Source: Hemileia vastatrix (taxonomy: Eukaryota; Basidiomycota; Pucciniomycetes; Pucciniales; Zaghouaniaceae). From it: DNA of 64,000 bases. The DNA is taken from the NCBI GenBank assembly GCA_030280995.1, contig JASXTE010000007.1:5812001-5876000 (forward strand), written 5' to 3'. The notes under the pieces were generated by a model. The model saw nothing but the letters and a program-made list of their open reading frames with translations, was not told the origin of the DNA and did no database searches. Position numbers and translations under genes: made by a program. This document shows, piece by piece, positions 54,984-64,000 of the stretch (position 1 is its first letter; every line of letters begins with the position of its first letter).

Positions 54984-57935
54984 CTAAGATTTTTTCTTTT
55001 TGTATTTTTTCAACAGAGTAGGCAGATTTGAAATTTCCTTGCCAGGTATCCATGCATCATGTTCAGATGATTTGTTCTTATATCTCAATAAATATTCAGT
55101 ACCTCTCTCAGAAGTGATAATTCTATCATTGAGAATTTTATCAATTTCTGCTGTTTCTGTGACTTCCTGATGGTTCTTCTTAGGTCTTCCTCTTCTTTTT
55201 GGAAATAAGTCACTGTTGGAAGTATAAGGCTTAAGCAAAGAAATGGGAAAGACAGGATGTTTCCTATCATATGGAGAATACAATACAACTTCTACTGCAT
55301 TATCACCAACCATTCTTTTAACAACAAATGGTCCTACAAAAGGATCTTTTAATTTGTGGTTACCTTGTAAATTGAAATGGACAGTAGAGATCAACACTTC
55401 ATCACCCTTGTTAAATGTGTATTCTTTACGGGATTTATCCCATCTTTTCTTTTCATATTCAAATGCTTTATCAATACAACTCTGAGCATGGTTTCTGCAT
55501 AGCTGTTGCATTTGCATAAAAGATTTTACACCAGGGTGTAGTTCCAACTTAGGTAATTTATTATTGAGAATCTGAGCAGGAGTGTTTGGGACATAACCTA
55601 ACCAAAGCTCAAAAGGCTTTTTCTCAGTGACAGAATGAACAGTGCTATTATATGCAAATTCAAGACCAGGCAAAAGAGTGACCCAATCATGAGTAAATCT
55701 GTCATTGTCTTTATATTCTAAACCAAAGGCACAATACCTTCTAATCATATCTTGCAGAGTTTGAATCATTCTTTCAGCTAGACCATCAGTCTGAGGATGG
55801 TGAGCTGTAGACAATTTTAACTCACAGCCACAATTATCCATCAAAGAGGTCCAAAACTCAGAAGTGAATTTTGGACCCCTATCAGAGATAATGGCTTTTG
55901 GAAAACCAATAATATTAAACATGTAAGACCACCATAAGAAAGCTAATTCTTTTGTGGATACATCTTCGTGGGTTGGAATAAATTTGCACATTTTTGTGAA
56001 TCTATCAACTATTACCCAACAAGAGTTAAAGCTGTCTTTACCTGCAACAGGAAGACCAGTGACAAAATCCATATTAATGATTTGCCAGGGAGCACTAGGT
56101 GCTTCAATATGTTGTAATAACCCTGCTCTCTTACCTGTTAACCTTTTAGATTTTTGGCAGGAATCACAAGATTCAACATATAATTTTGTGTCTTCAGACA
56201 TATTAGCCCACCATGCAGTGTTTTTGATTCTAATCAATGTTTTTTCAAGATCAAAATGAACAGCTAATATGTCATCATGACAAAGTTTGAGGATAGTTTC
56301 TTTCATTGAAGGAGGAATTACAATTACATTGGTAAGCTTCCTTCTATAATATATATAACCATCTTCAATAGAGAACTTTCCTTTATTTAAAGCATTTTGG
56401 TACTTTACAGGAAGAGTTTTTATTAATGCTTGAATTGAAGCATTCTTAGGATCATTTAAGATAGTAACCAATTTATTTAAATCAGAATCTTTATCATATG
56501 AATCCAGTATCAACTGTAATAACTCCTCTTCCATATCAACTATAAATATACCATGGATATGAACAGTATCATCTTCAGGTACATAAGCAGGATTTGAGTC
56601 ATTATTTGGCAGAGGCAATCTGGAGAGCATATCAACATTGGAGTGAACATTTCCAGATCTATGGATAATTGTCATCCTTCCTCTGTATTCTTGAACAGCA
56701 AGTTGCCACCTGAACATATGTCTGTTAGGTGTCTTTAGGTTTAAGAGGGACTTTACAGCACTACAGTCAGTTACCAACTCAAATTTTTGGTCATCCAAAT
56801 AGTAATGAAGTTTCTCATGAGCCCAAACAACTGCTAAGCACTCCAATTGAGTGGCACCATATTTCAATTCACTATTTCTTAAGGTTCTTGAAATATAACA
56901 AATTACAACCTCTAAGGATTTATCATTAATAATTTGCTTTTGGTGAAGGGAAGCACCCAGACCAATAAAGCTAGCATCTGTATAAAGGACAAATGGCTTG
57001 TTAAAATCTGGAAGAGCCAATATAGGGGCTGTCATTAAGCAACTTTTTAATGTATCAAAAGCTTTTTGACAGTCATTATTCCAGAGAAAAGCAACATCTT
57101 TTCTGGTCAGTTTTGTAAGAGGCAAGGCTATGACCTGATAATTTTTAATATATTGTCTATAATAGCCACACATACCCAAAAAACTTTGGATTTCTCTTAC
57201 AGAAGTTGGTGCTTTCACATTTTGAATGGCAGCAACTTTATTATGGTCTACACAAATTTGTAAGCCTGACACAACATGGCCAAGGACTTTCAAAGATTTA
57301 AAAGCAAATTTATACTTTTTTAAAGATAAGGTCATATTGATATCATCCATTTTTTGGAAAACTCTATTCAAGTGAATCATATGTTCATCAAAAGTTTTAG
57401 AAAAAACAATAATATCATCAATATAAACCATGAGCCAACCTTCAATAATTTCTTGATGGAAAGTGTTATCCATAACCTTTTGGAAAACTGAAGGAGAATT
57501 TTTATGGCCAAATGGCATCCTAACATACTTATATATTCCCATATGAGTAGCAATAAGCAAAAAAATTTGAGAATTTTTCTCAACTGGAACTTGATGATAA
57601 CCTTTATTACCATCCAGACAACTAATAAATTTTGCACCTTGCAAGGTAGCATGTATTGAATTAATTCTGGGTAAAGGATAAATATCATCAACAGTATAAG
57701 TATTTAAAGCTCTGTAATCTCCACATAATCTAGCTTTATCCTTTTCATAAGAAATTAAGACTGGGGAGATGACACAATATTTGGGGGTGACATCCACTTT
57801 CACAATGATATTCATTTTCAATAATGTTTCAATATTATCTTCAATATCTTTTCTTTTTGATGGAGAAGCAGGATATGGTTTTTTCTTAAGGGTAGGAGGA
57901 ATATCACTCAAATTACAGGATAAGGTAATTTTCAT
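54984..57935 (-). CDS. pol: Element 7 RT, RNase H, integrase (intact stretch)
   Basis: 983 codons without a stop. RT from LKKKPYPASPSKRKDIEDN with LCGDYRALNTYTVDD, CLDGNKGYHQVPV and MVYIDDIIVF; RNase H (LYTDASFIGLGASL, ELVTDCSAVKSLL); integrase HHCC (HFDLEKTLIRIKNTAWW...CDSCQKSKR) and DDE (NMDFVTGLP, DRGPKFTSEFW, HHPQTDGLAERMIQTLQ). It ends with KRRGRPKKNH and the divergent chromodomain (IDKILNDRII...EYLLRYKNKSSEHDAWIPG). All catalytic residues I can see are present. It is cut off from protease by TGA 57951-57953, so it cannot be made from gag in this copy unless that stop is read through. Confidence 0.9.
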   Translation of the reverse strand: MKITLSCNLSDIPPTLKKKPYPASPSKRKDIEDNIETLLKMNIIVKVDVTPKYCVISPVLISYEKDKARLCGDYRALNTYTVDDIYPLPRINSIHATLQGAKFISCLDGNKGYHQVPVEKNSQIFLLIATHMGIYKYVRMPFGHKNSPSVFQKVMDNTFHQEIIEGWLMVYIDDIIVFSKTFDEHMIHLNRVFQKMDDINMTLSLKKYKFAFKSLKVLGHVVSGLQICVDHNKVAAIQNVKAPTSVREIQSFLGMCGYYRQYIKNYQVIALPLTKLTRKDVAFLWNNDCQKAFDTLKSCLMTAPILALPDFNKPFVLYTDASFIGLGASLHQKQIINDKSLEVVICYISRTLRNSELKYGATQLECLAVVWAHEKLHYYLDDQKFELVTDCSAVKSLLNLKTPNRHMFRWQLAVQEYRGRMTIIHRSGNVHSNVDMLSRLPLPNNDSNPAYVPEDDTVHIHGIFIVDMEEELLQLILDSYDKDSDLNKLVTILNDPKNASIQALIKTLPVKYQNALNKGKFSIEDGYIYYRRKLTNVIVIPPSMKETILKLCHDDILAVHFDLEKTLIRIKNTAWWANMSEDTKLYVESCDSCQKSKRLTGKRAGLLQHIEAPSAPWQIINMDFVTGLPVAGKDSFNSCWVIVDRFTKMCKFIPTHEDVSTKELAFLWWSYMFNIIGFPKAIISDRGPKFTSEFWTSLMDNCGCELKLSTAHHPQTDGLAERMIQTLQDMIRRYCAFGLEYKDNDRFTHDWVTLLPGLEFAYNSTVHSVTEKKPFELWLGYVPNTPAQILNNKLPKLELHPGVKSFMQMQQLCRNHAQSCIDKAFEYEKKRWDKSRKEYTFNKGDEVLISTVHFNLQGNHKLKDPFVGPFVVKRMVGDNAVEVVLYSPYDRKHPVFPISLLKPYTSNSDLFPKRRGRPKKNHQEVTETAEIDKILNDRIITSERGTEYLLRYKNKSSEHDAWIPGKEISNLPTLLKKYKKKKS

Positions 57936-57950
57936 TTCTTCCTGAACAAT

Positions 57951-59453
57951 TCACAAGACATGAGAACCATGAGCAAAAGCCATAGGGAAAGAGGTAATAG
58001 AGGCAACAAGAGAATCCTTTTGTTCACTAGTCAACTGATCACCAAAAGAAGTGGTATTTATTTCATGTAATAAATCATCCATTTCAGTTGTTGTTCTACC
58101 TTTACACTGGATCAGTGAGTTAAAAGATTTCAACAAATGCCCAGAAGTTCTAGGAGAGGAAATTTTGAATTTCCTTTTCCCATTCATTCCTAAGGTAAAG
58201 CAATTATTTGCTGGGTCCAGTTTCACACCAAACATGGTTAAAATATCATTTCCCATAATAAACCAATTGCTTAAATTATCATTTTTCATGACAACAAACA
58301 CACAAACAGCTCTGACAAAACCACCATTATATTTGAAGAATACAGAGGTTTTTTATTTGCCAATAGGAAATAAGGTAGAACCATACCCTCTCCATTTTTC
58401 AGAAGTTATAGGTAATAATTTACTCAAATATTCCTTATCCACTGAAGCCAAAGCTTTTTCAGATACTACACTTCCTCCAGCACCAGAATCAAGAACTACA
58501 TCAACATTTTTACCATTAATGATAACAGGTGCCTTTAAAGGGGATATAGGAATAGAATTGTTAGTAATATCTTTAATTATCTCAGCATTTTCTACTGAAG
58601 ATAAATTCAATACACAATCTTCAGATATATTATTTAAATAATGGACATCATGTTCCAACATTAAAACATCTTTAACAGATTCATTGTCATAGGAGATATT
58701 ACTTTCACAGTCACTGGAAGAATTATTGACATCAAGTTCAACTTCATCAGTGTCTTCATTTTGTTCAACAAGATGAATTTTCTTGTCACAAACATGACCC
58801 TTCTGCCACAGTTTGTTACATTTATAACAAGTATTTGTTGCATATTTTTTAGGTGCAACTGGGGCAGAGGGTTTACCAGATTTTTCTGGGAGCTTTATAG
58901 AAGGTTTATTCTGATCATTATAAGATTTACCAAGGTAATTCTTTGGTTCATATCTATGGTTGAGCAGTACCTCATTACAGATATTAATGAAAGAAGAATT
59001 TTCCCTTACATGCTCAGTTCTAGCAACAATCAAATCCCTAAGAGAATTTGGTAATTTATACAAGATTTTATCTCTCCAAATATCATAATCCATCTTTGGA
59101 TCAATTGCTCTAAGGATTTTAGTTATTTTCATCAGAAAAACAATGGGCTTTTCAACAGAGGAGGATACATATCTAGTATTCTCATACAGTCTCTGCTGAG
59201 CTAACCTGAATTTTGAACCACCAAACTGATTCTCAATCAAGGATTTCCAATCATTCCATGTATAATGATTGTTATCTAAAAGGACAGATTCATACCACAT
59301 CAAGGCTACATTGGAAAATAAAGAAATTAGCTTAGAAACAATTTCCTCATCAGGTAGTTTATAAGATCTCTTTAAATTATCAATTCTTTGGATAAAGTTT
59401 TGCCAATCAGAGGAAGAATCACCATCAAAGGTAGGATATTGGTCTAACTTAGG
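57951..59453 (-). pseudogene. Element 7 gag C-terminus and protease
   Basis: Same frame as gag after TAG 59454-59456 (a Trp codon in relatives, KNWPKLDQ). Holds WYESVLLDNNHYTWNDW, LYKLPNSLRDLIVARTE, knuckle CYKCNKLWQKGHVC and retropepsin VVLDSGAGGSVVS. TAA near 58353 replaces a Tyr in IGKYK. Protease resumes (NWFIMGNDILTMFGVKLDP) and ends at TGA 57951-57953 after SHVL. Element 4 has the same stop at the same codon. The gag-protease frame is continuous apart from these stops. Confidence 0.85.
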
Positions 59454-60992
59454 CTAATTTTTCTGACTACTGGGATGGTCCACTTTTTGGTTTGAATTAT
59501 TTATTATTAATAATTCCTGAAGTTTAGCCAGGTGTTCAGAAATTTCATTATTTACAGAAACAGCTGGTGCATGACCATCACAAGATTTTTTGCTAGTAGC
59601 AAAAGATTTTACAGACTCATTGTCAGTTTGTTTAATGGTTGAAATATGAGGAAGAAAGGATGAACTTTGCTCAGGTTTTTTCCCTTTATTTTTATGCAGC
59701 TTATTTACAGAAATCTCATTTAATTCATTATTGATGGTTAAGGTTGAGAACTTTTCCTGCAGGTCAGACACATAGTTTCTTATTCTTGGAATTTCAGACA
59801 TCTGGTCATTTACTTTTGCAAGAGATAGAACATTTCTGTCCTCATAAACTGAGTGTTTGGTACTTAGTGCATGGAAATCATTTTTTAGCTTCTTAAACTC
59901 ATTTTGCAGAGATTTTATTTCATTCTTGAATGAATAATTTTCCTCAATAAGGGGTTTCAATTCACTCAAGGTCTTATGTAGACTGATATTTCTATCTGAG
60001 ATAGCTCTATGGTCACTTCTTATTTGTTTTTGTTGACTAAGAACAATATTCAAGGTTTCTTTGATTTTTAAATAAGCTGTATCTTGTACAGAAGAACTTA
60101 CTTTACATTGCAAGTGTAAATTATTTAATCTATCATTTTCATGGATTAACACATCTCTCACATGTTTGTCTTTCACAATATTAAAATCAAGGGTATCTTT
60201 CAATATTTCCTCAGAAGTTTTTTCAATTAAGGTATAGATTTCAGGGGGAACAGAATCATTTTTAATTGCAAGAGAAGGATTAATTAAAGAAGTAGAAGTT
60301 AAATGTAAAGGTTCATCAAATGACAATTTGCTAATTACATCAATAGGGCTACTAGTTACAGGAAGCTGTCTTTTAACAGGTTTAACTGTTCTTTCACCAT
60401 GTTCAATAATATTACCTGCAGAAGAAGATTTATTAGAAAACATACCCAAGTGACTATCAACCAAATTACTTACCATGGCAGAGGAGGAAACTTCCCCTGG
60501 GACTGGGTTTGGGATTGTGCTTGGGCCTTCTTTCTCCTGCCTTGTTGGTAGGGATGAGGAGGTGGATGGAAATTGGGTGTTCTGGATGGGCCAGGCTGAT
60601 GATGAGGAGGGTGTTGCACATTCTGTTGGTAGTGACTCATTAGATAATCCCATTTCCATTGCTCTACTTCCATAGTATTTGGATTTTGGATGGTTGAGCT
60701 GGGTGGCTGTGAAGGTTGAGCCTGAAACTGAGGCTGATTGGGAGGCAACTGAGGAGGGGCCTGGGCCTGAATCTGGTTCCTGAGTTCTTGGACTTGATCC
60801 CACAAGGTGTCTACCTTTGCTTTTTACGTCATAATTTCTGTCTTCAACTCTTTTATATGACTGGATAGGTTGCTGATTTATTGTGGCAGAGGATGCTTTT
60901 TTATTTTGAAGTCTTTTGGAAGACCTTCTTGAGGCACTAGAGGCTTTACTTCCTTCTGTGGTACTGGGGGAAGGGGTTTGGTTTGTTTGCAC
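59454..60992 (-). CDS. gag: Element 7 gag, N-terminal to coiled-coil part
   Basis: 512 open codons in the gag frame. The first 170 (Ser/Pro/Gln-rich, SASRRSSKRLQNKK) overlap the ORF1 frame. A conserved coiled coil follows (ENYSFKNEIKSLQNEFKKLKND) and a linker to the core. In Elements 3 and 6 this frame opens at the start ATG; here a TGA near 61000 and an indel separate it from ATG 61150. It ends at TAG 59454-59456. Confidence 0.75.
   Translation of the reverse strand: MQTNQTPSPSTTEGSKASSASRRSSKRLQNKKASSATINQQPIQSYKRVEDRNYDVKSKGRHLVGSSPRTQEPDSGPGPSSVASQSASVSGSTFTATQLNHPKSKYYGSRAMEMGLSNESLPTECATPSSSSAWPIQNTQFPSTSSSLPTRQEKEGPSTIPNPVPGEVSSSAMVSNLVDSHLGMFSNKSSSAGNIIEHGERTVKPVKRQLPVTSSPIDVISKLSFDEPLHLTSTSLINPSLAIKNDSVPPEIYTLIEKTSEEILKDTLDFNIVKDKHVRDVLIHENDRLNNLHLQCKVSSSVQDTAYLKIKETLNIVLSQQKQIRSDHRAISDRNISLHKTLSELKPLIEENYSFKNEIKSLQNEFKKLKNDFHALSTKHSVYEDRNVLSLAKVNDQMSEIPRIRNYVSDLQEKFSTLTINNELNEISVNKLHKNKGKKPEQSSSFLPHISTIKQTDNESVKSFATSKKSCDGHAPAVSVNNEISEHLAKLQELLIINNSNQKVDHPSSQKN
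60416..60473 (-). other. Candidate intron 2 in Element 7, 58 nt
   Basis: CCATG|GTAAGT donor, TCTAATAA branch-like site and a strong acceptor CTTCTTCTGCAG|GTAAT. Same length as in Element 5. Splicing gives TGG TAA at the junction. Confidence 0.55.
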
Positions 60993-61150
60993 TTTCTGTC
61001 ATTTCCACATCTTGAAGTATGTGAATTCTTTGTGTTAGCATAAGATTTTTTATGACCAACTTTAGAAGAACTTACAGTGTCAGCATCATAGTCAATTTCT
61101 ATTTCATCCACTTGCATGTTATCCATTTTTTCTGCCAAATTGTTGGACAT
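60470..61150 (-). pseudogene. Element 7 ORF1 (damaged, intron 1 region included)
   Basis: From ATG 61150: exon 1 of 25 codons (61076-61150, EIEIDYDADT) ends phase 0 at GTAAGT (61075-61070), with GCTAAC further on at about 61035-61040. The acceptor is ambiguous: AAG 61028, AAG 61011 or CAG 60996. Exon 2 shows LPKDFKIKKHPLPQ, a TAA near 60878, NLSSHIKELK, another stop, then VQELRNQIQAQ, QWKWDYLMSHY, PPHPYQQGRRKK and LPW-TAA at 60470. It is clearly the same protein as in Elements 3, 5 and 6, but non-functional here. Confidence 0.68.
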
Positions 61151-61838
61151 ACTAGTGGGAAGATTTTAATTTACTTCTTATTTATTAAAAAATAATAAAA
61201 GTTAGTCAATAATTGCTCCAAATAAAAAAAAAATTTTATTAATTAAATTATAGAAAAAAAATTTTCAATATAAAGTAATAATTATAAAAAATTAATTTTT
61301 TAAAAAAAATGGATTGCAAGGTTAAATTGGGAATAACAATCAAGTTAATTCAACCAATTAATTACCAATAATAAATATGGCATTATATTTGGGACTAAGC
61401 ACAATGTACTTTTAAGTCAACCAAAATTAACAATAATTAATAATAATAATAAATTAAATTAATAATTCAATTTGTATTAATAAAAAAAATGTTAATTCTT
61501 CTAGGACTAAGAGGATTTAACACTCTATAATGGTCAACTAGGAAAAAAAATATTTAATAATTGAACACTTACACTCAGTGAATCAGCAATTAAGCCACAA
61601 TCACTGTTATTGCAGTAAAAATATAGTAATATGAGTGAGAGGTGCAAAGGTGAACTTACTATAGTGATCGAAAAATCACTTCAAAATAATATAAAAATTA
61701 ATATAATATAAACCTAAGAAATCGACCCAAGTTCGAAACACAGTCGCGGCAAAGGTTTTTGTTTTTGCTAGGTGGTCCGTGCGTTTTGTCGTTCGTCGCC
61801 AGGCTCAATCGTCGTCGTCGTTTGGAAAGGCCCCCAGT
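61151..61838 (-). other. Leader of Element 7
   Basis: Begins (minus strand) with the primer-site motif, then a GC-richer stretch with GACGACGACGA (about 61800-61820), then AT-rich sequence with GTTGAC...AGTCC modules like those of Element 5. No ORF. Confidence 0.6.
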
Positions 61839-62962
61839 TGTCAGTCAGTTGTCTAGAAGAAGGTAAGAAAAAGAGGAGAAAAGGAGGAGAGAAGGAGAAT
61901 TAAAAGGAATAAATTACAATAAAACATTTAATTTATTTAAGAGGGAAACAACGGCGAGCAACTTTGAGAGATGACAAAAACTTAGAATTTATTAATAATA
62001 ATACTATTTAATGTAAGGGTTCTGCGCGGCAAACACTTTTAATTACTATCAGACTTAAAGCAACCTTTAAATTGTTATATAGAATTTTAATTAGAATTTT
62101 ATTACTAATAAAAAAAATATAAATGTAGTAAAATAGTATTTAATTTGTGGAGTGTATAATAAGTGATCATGCTACAGGGGATTATCCAAGGCCCTTTTAT
62201 AGGCAATGGGTCCTCTGAAGCGCCACTATGTTTGTAAATACAATAGTTAGAATAGAATAAAACAAATATATCAAAGAGTAAATGAAACATAACAATGTAG
62301 AGAAAAACATGAAACAAATAATTAAAACCCCAATTAAGAATCCAATTTTCCCGCCATTAATTCCCAAATCAGTAAGTAAAAATAGTGAATAACTAAAAAA
62401 GATTAGAACATAGGAACTATGAGAAAAATAATTCCAAACAGATGGTACAGTCTGATTTAAGGATATTTTAAGTGAAACAAAAAATACTTTGACGCAACAA
62501 AACATGTAATTAATCTCAATTTAGTATAAATTACTTAATTGGTTTTTCCTGACATAATTAAGGGTCAAAAGAAGTGTCATTAATTATTGTTTAGTATTAT
62601 ATGAAGGTGTTATTTAATATATAAATTTAAATAATTAATTTAAATATATTATAAGTCAATTTTACGCTTATAATTATAATATATGTTTTTTCAATTAATT
62701 AAATATAAATTTATAATTATTAAGTAACATAAAAATGCGCCATTATTTGTAGAATATATTATATTATGTTTAATTTAAATGTATATAAAAATTTATATAA
62801 CCAATAAAATTAATATAACACTTGTATATAATAAAATACTTTTATAATTTTATTATGCAATAAAATAATAATTTATATTCATTAAATACAATTCTTACCC
62901 ACTCTTTCAGGTTTTATAAGTTACATATCATTTACTGGACTCCTGGAATAGCCTGGCTGACA
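61839..62962 (-). repeat. 5' LTR of Element 7
   Basis: 1124 bp. Minus-strand TATAAAAGG at 62193-62201 is the likely promoter. Confidence 0.93.
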
Positions 62963-62967
62963 AAACA

Positions 62968-63090
62968 CTTCATGTACCTGAACAGATGAGTTTATAGAAA
63001 TCCTCTACTCAATCTTTCATGATTTTCCTGTAAAGAGATTTATATGAAAGCTTAAATCAATAAAAACTAATCATCAAGTGAGCTAGCTAT
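62968..63090. other. Short flank right of Element 7
   Basis: About 120 bases of ordinary sequence, the original target DNA; no gene recognised. Confidence 0.5.
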
Positions 63091-64000
63091 TTTAATTTTT
63101 CTTTTTTTTCTATTTTTTCTATTTTTCCTTTTTTTTCCTTTTTTTCTTTTTTCTTATTTATTTTTCTTCTTCTTTTTCTTTTTATTTACTTTATTTTTTT
63201 TTTCTTTATTTAACTTTGATTTTTCCTTTTTTTTCTTTATTCTCTATTCTTTTTTTTTCTTATTTTTTCTTATTTTTTATATCTTTATATTTTTTTCATT
63301 CTTTTTTCTTTTCTTTTTTTCTTTTTTTCTTTTTTATTTTTTTTTATTTTTTCTTCTTTCTTTTTTATTTTCTTTTTTCATATTTCATTTTTCATTTTTT
63401 TTTCATTTTTCATTTTTTTTCTTCATTTTTTTCTTTTCTTTTAATTTTTCTTTTTTTTTTTTTTTTTTCTTTTTGTTTTTTTTCTTTCCTCTTTTTTTTT
63501 TTTATTTTTATTTTTACTTTTTATTTTTCATTCCTTTTATTTTTTTTCATTCTATCTTATTCTTTTGTTGTCTTTCTTCTTTTTTTTAATTTTAATTTTA
63601 ATTTTAATTTTTTACTTTCTTTTTCTCTTTCTTTTTCTTCTCTTACATTTTAGGTTATTAATTTACAATTTTTTTTAATTTTTTTTTAAATTTTTTTCAT
63701 TTTTTTCATTCTTTTTTTCTTCTTTTCTTTTTTTGTTTTTTTTTCTTTTTTCTTTTTCTTTTTTTTTCTTCTTTATTTATTTTACTTTTTTTACTCTTTT
63801 TTAATATTCTTTTAAGATTCTTTTTTTGCTTTTTTTTCTTTTTTTTATATTGTTTTTTTATTCTTTTTTTTATTCTTTTTGTTTTTTCTTTCTTATTTTT
63901 TTTTCTTTCTTATTTTTATTCTTTTTATTCTTTTTTTATTCTTTCTTTTTTTTTCTCTTCTTTTCTTTTGTTTTTATTTTTTTTTATTTTTTATTTTTTT
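63091..64000 (+). repeat. G-poor polypyrimidine low-complexity tract
   Basis: About 900 bases made almost only of T, with C and A; G is very rare on the plus strand. It contains (TTTTTC)n and (ATTTT)n-like runs and reaches the window end. Any ORF here is Phe/Leu/Ser-only and an artefact. Confidence 0.9.

Larger units (their letters stand above)
53813..62962 (-). mobile_element. Element 7: near-complete Ty3 element, TSD AAACA
   Basis: 9150-bp insertion between perfect AAACA duplications (53808-53812 and 62963-62967). 5' LTR 61839-62962 (1124 bp), 3' LTR 53813-54948 (1136 bp); the 12-bp difference is one GAGAAGGAGGA-type repeat unit near the outer end. Primer-site region on the minus strand CTGGGGGCCTTTCC at about 61824-61837; polypurine tract AGAGTGAGGGAG at 54949-54960. 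It lies only 13 bp from Element 6. Confidence 0.95.

Noticed and set aside
63216..63653. 145-codon Phe-rich ORF
   Set aside because: Pure translation of a T-rich low-complexity tract.
1..64000. CRISPR array, bacterial operons or Shine-Dalgarno sites
   Set aside because: No regular spacer-repeat array; gene content and introns are eukaryotic.

Overview
The window is a dense, nested cluster of LTR retrotransposons, with no recognisable host gene, tRNA, rRNA or CRISPR array. AT-rich intergenic DNA, Ty3/gypsy families with chromodomains, 50-60 nt introns with GTAAGT donors and CTRAY-like branch sites, and a decayed Tnp2-like transposase fragment all suggest a fungal nuclear genome. A TE-bloated basidiomycete such as a rust fungus is most likely; that placement is inference.

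Layout. (1) 1-16135: remnant of a chromovirus (protease to chromodomain, many lesions), broken by a solo LTR (29-1203, TSD GAAAG) and by Element 2, a different Ty3-type element (2173-13239) inserted in its RT gene. Element 2 has a tRNA-Lys-type primer site and a leader with four matching hairpins. (2) 16136-21957: Element 3, minus strand, a gag-protease copy that lost RT, RNase H and integrase. (3) 24351-29534: Element 4, plus strand, TSD TCTTG, which lost gag. (4) 34080-42611: Element 5, plus strand, nearly complete, TSD ATATT, two 798-bp LTRs. (5) 43032-53799: Element 6, minus strand, 1500-bp LTRs, with a solo LTR (47386-48521, TSD CTATC) inside its RT gene. (6) 53813-62962: Element 7, minus strand, TSD AAACA, with an intact RT-RNase H-integrase stretch. 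The rest is AT-rich spacer with a foldback repeat, a small palindromic repeat, a purine microsatellite and a G-poor pyrimidine tract at the right end.

Most notable result. Elements 3, 5, 6 and 7 are one family in two subfamilies (3/6 and 4/5/7). Its gag start region encodes two proteins in overlapping frames. Unspliced RNA of Elements 3 and 6 reads from the start ATG straight into gag. A short intron right after a tiny first exon (55-58 nt, length 1 mod 3, GTAAGT...AG) switches the same ATG into a second frame. That frame encodes a conserved coiled-coil-like protein with a W-x-W-D-[WY] ... HPY ... W ending. A second set of splice-like signals (52-59 nt) sits exactly at its end. In Element 6 the second intron would return the frame to gag. 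In the other three copies it would leave a stop at the junction. I know of no description of this arrangement, but could not search.

How the parts work together. Gag (with a CX2CX7HXC knuckle), an aspartic protease, RT, RNase H and integrase form one continuous reading frame. The integrase ends in an AT-hook-like RGRPKK followed by a divergent chromodomain, a plausible targeting module for AT-rich heterochromatin. Almost every copy carries stops, indels or insertions, so any activity would need trans-complementation or other copies.
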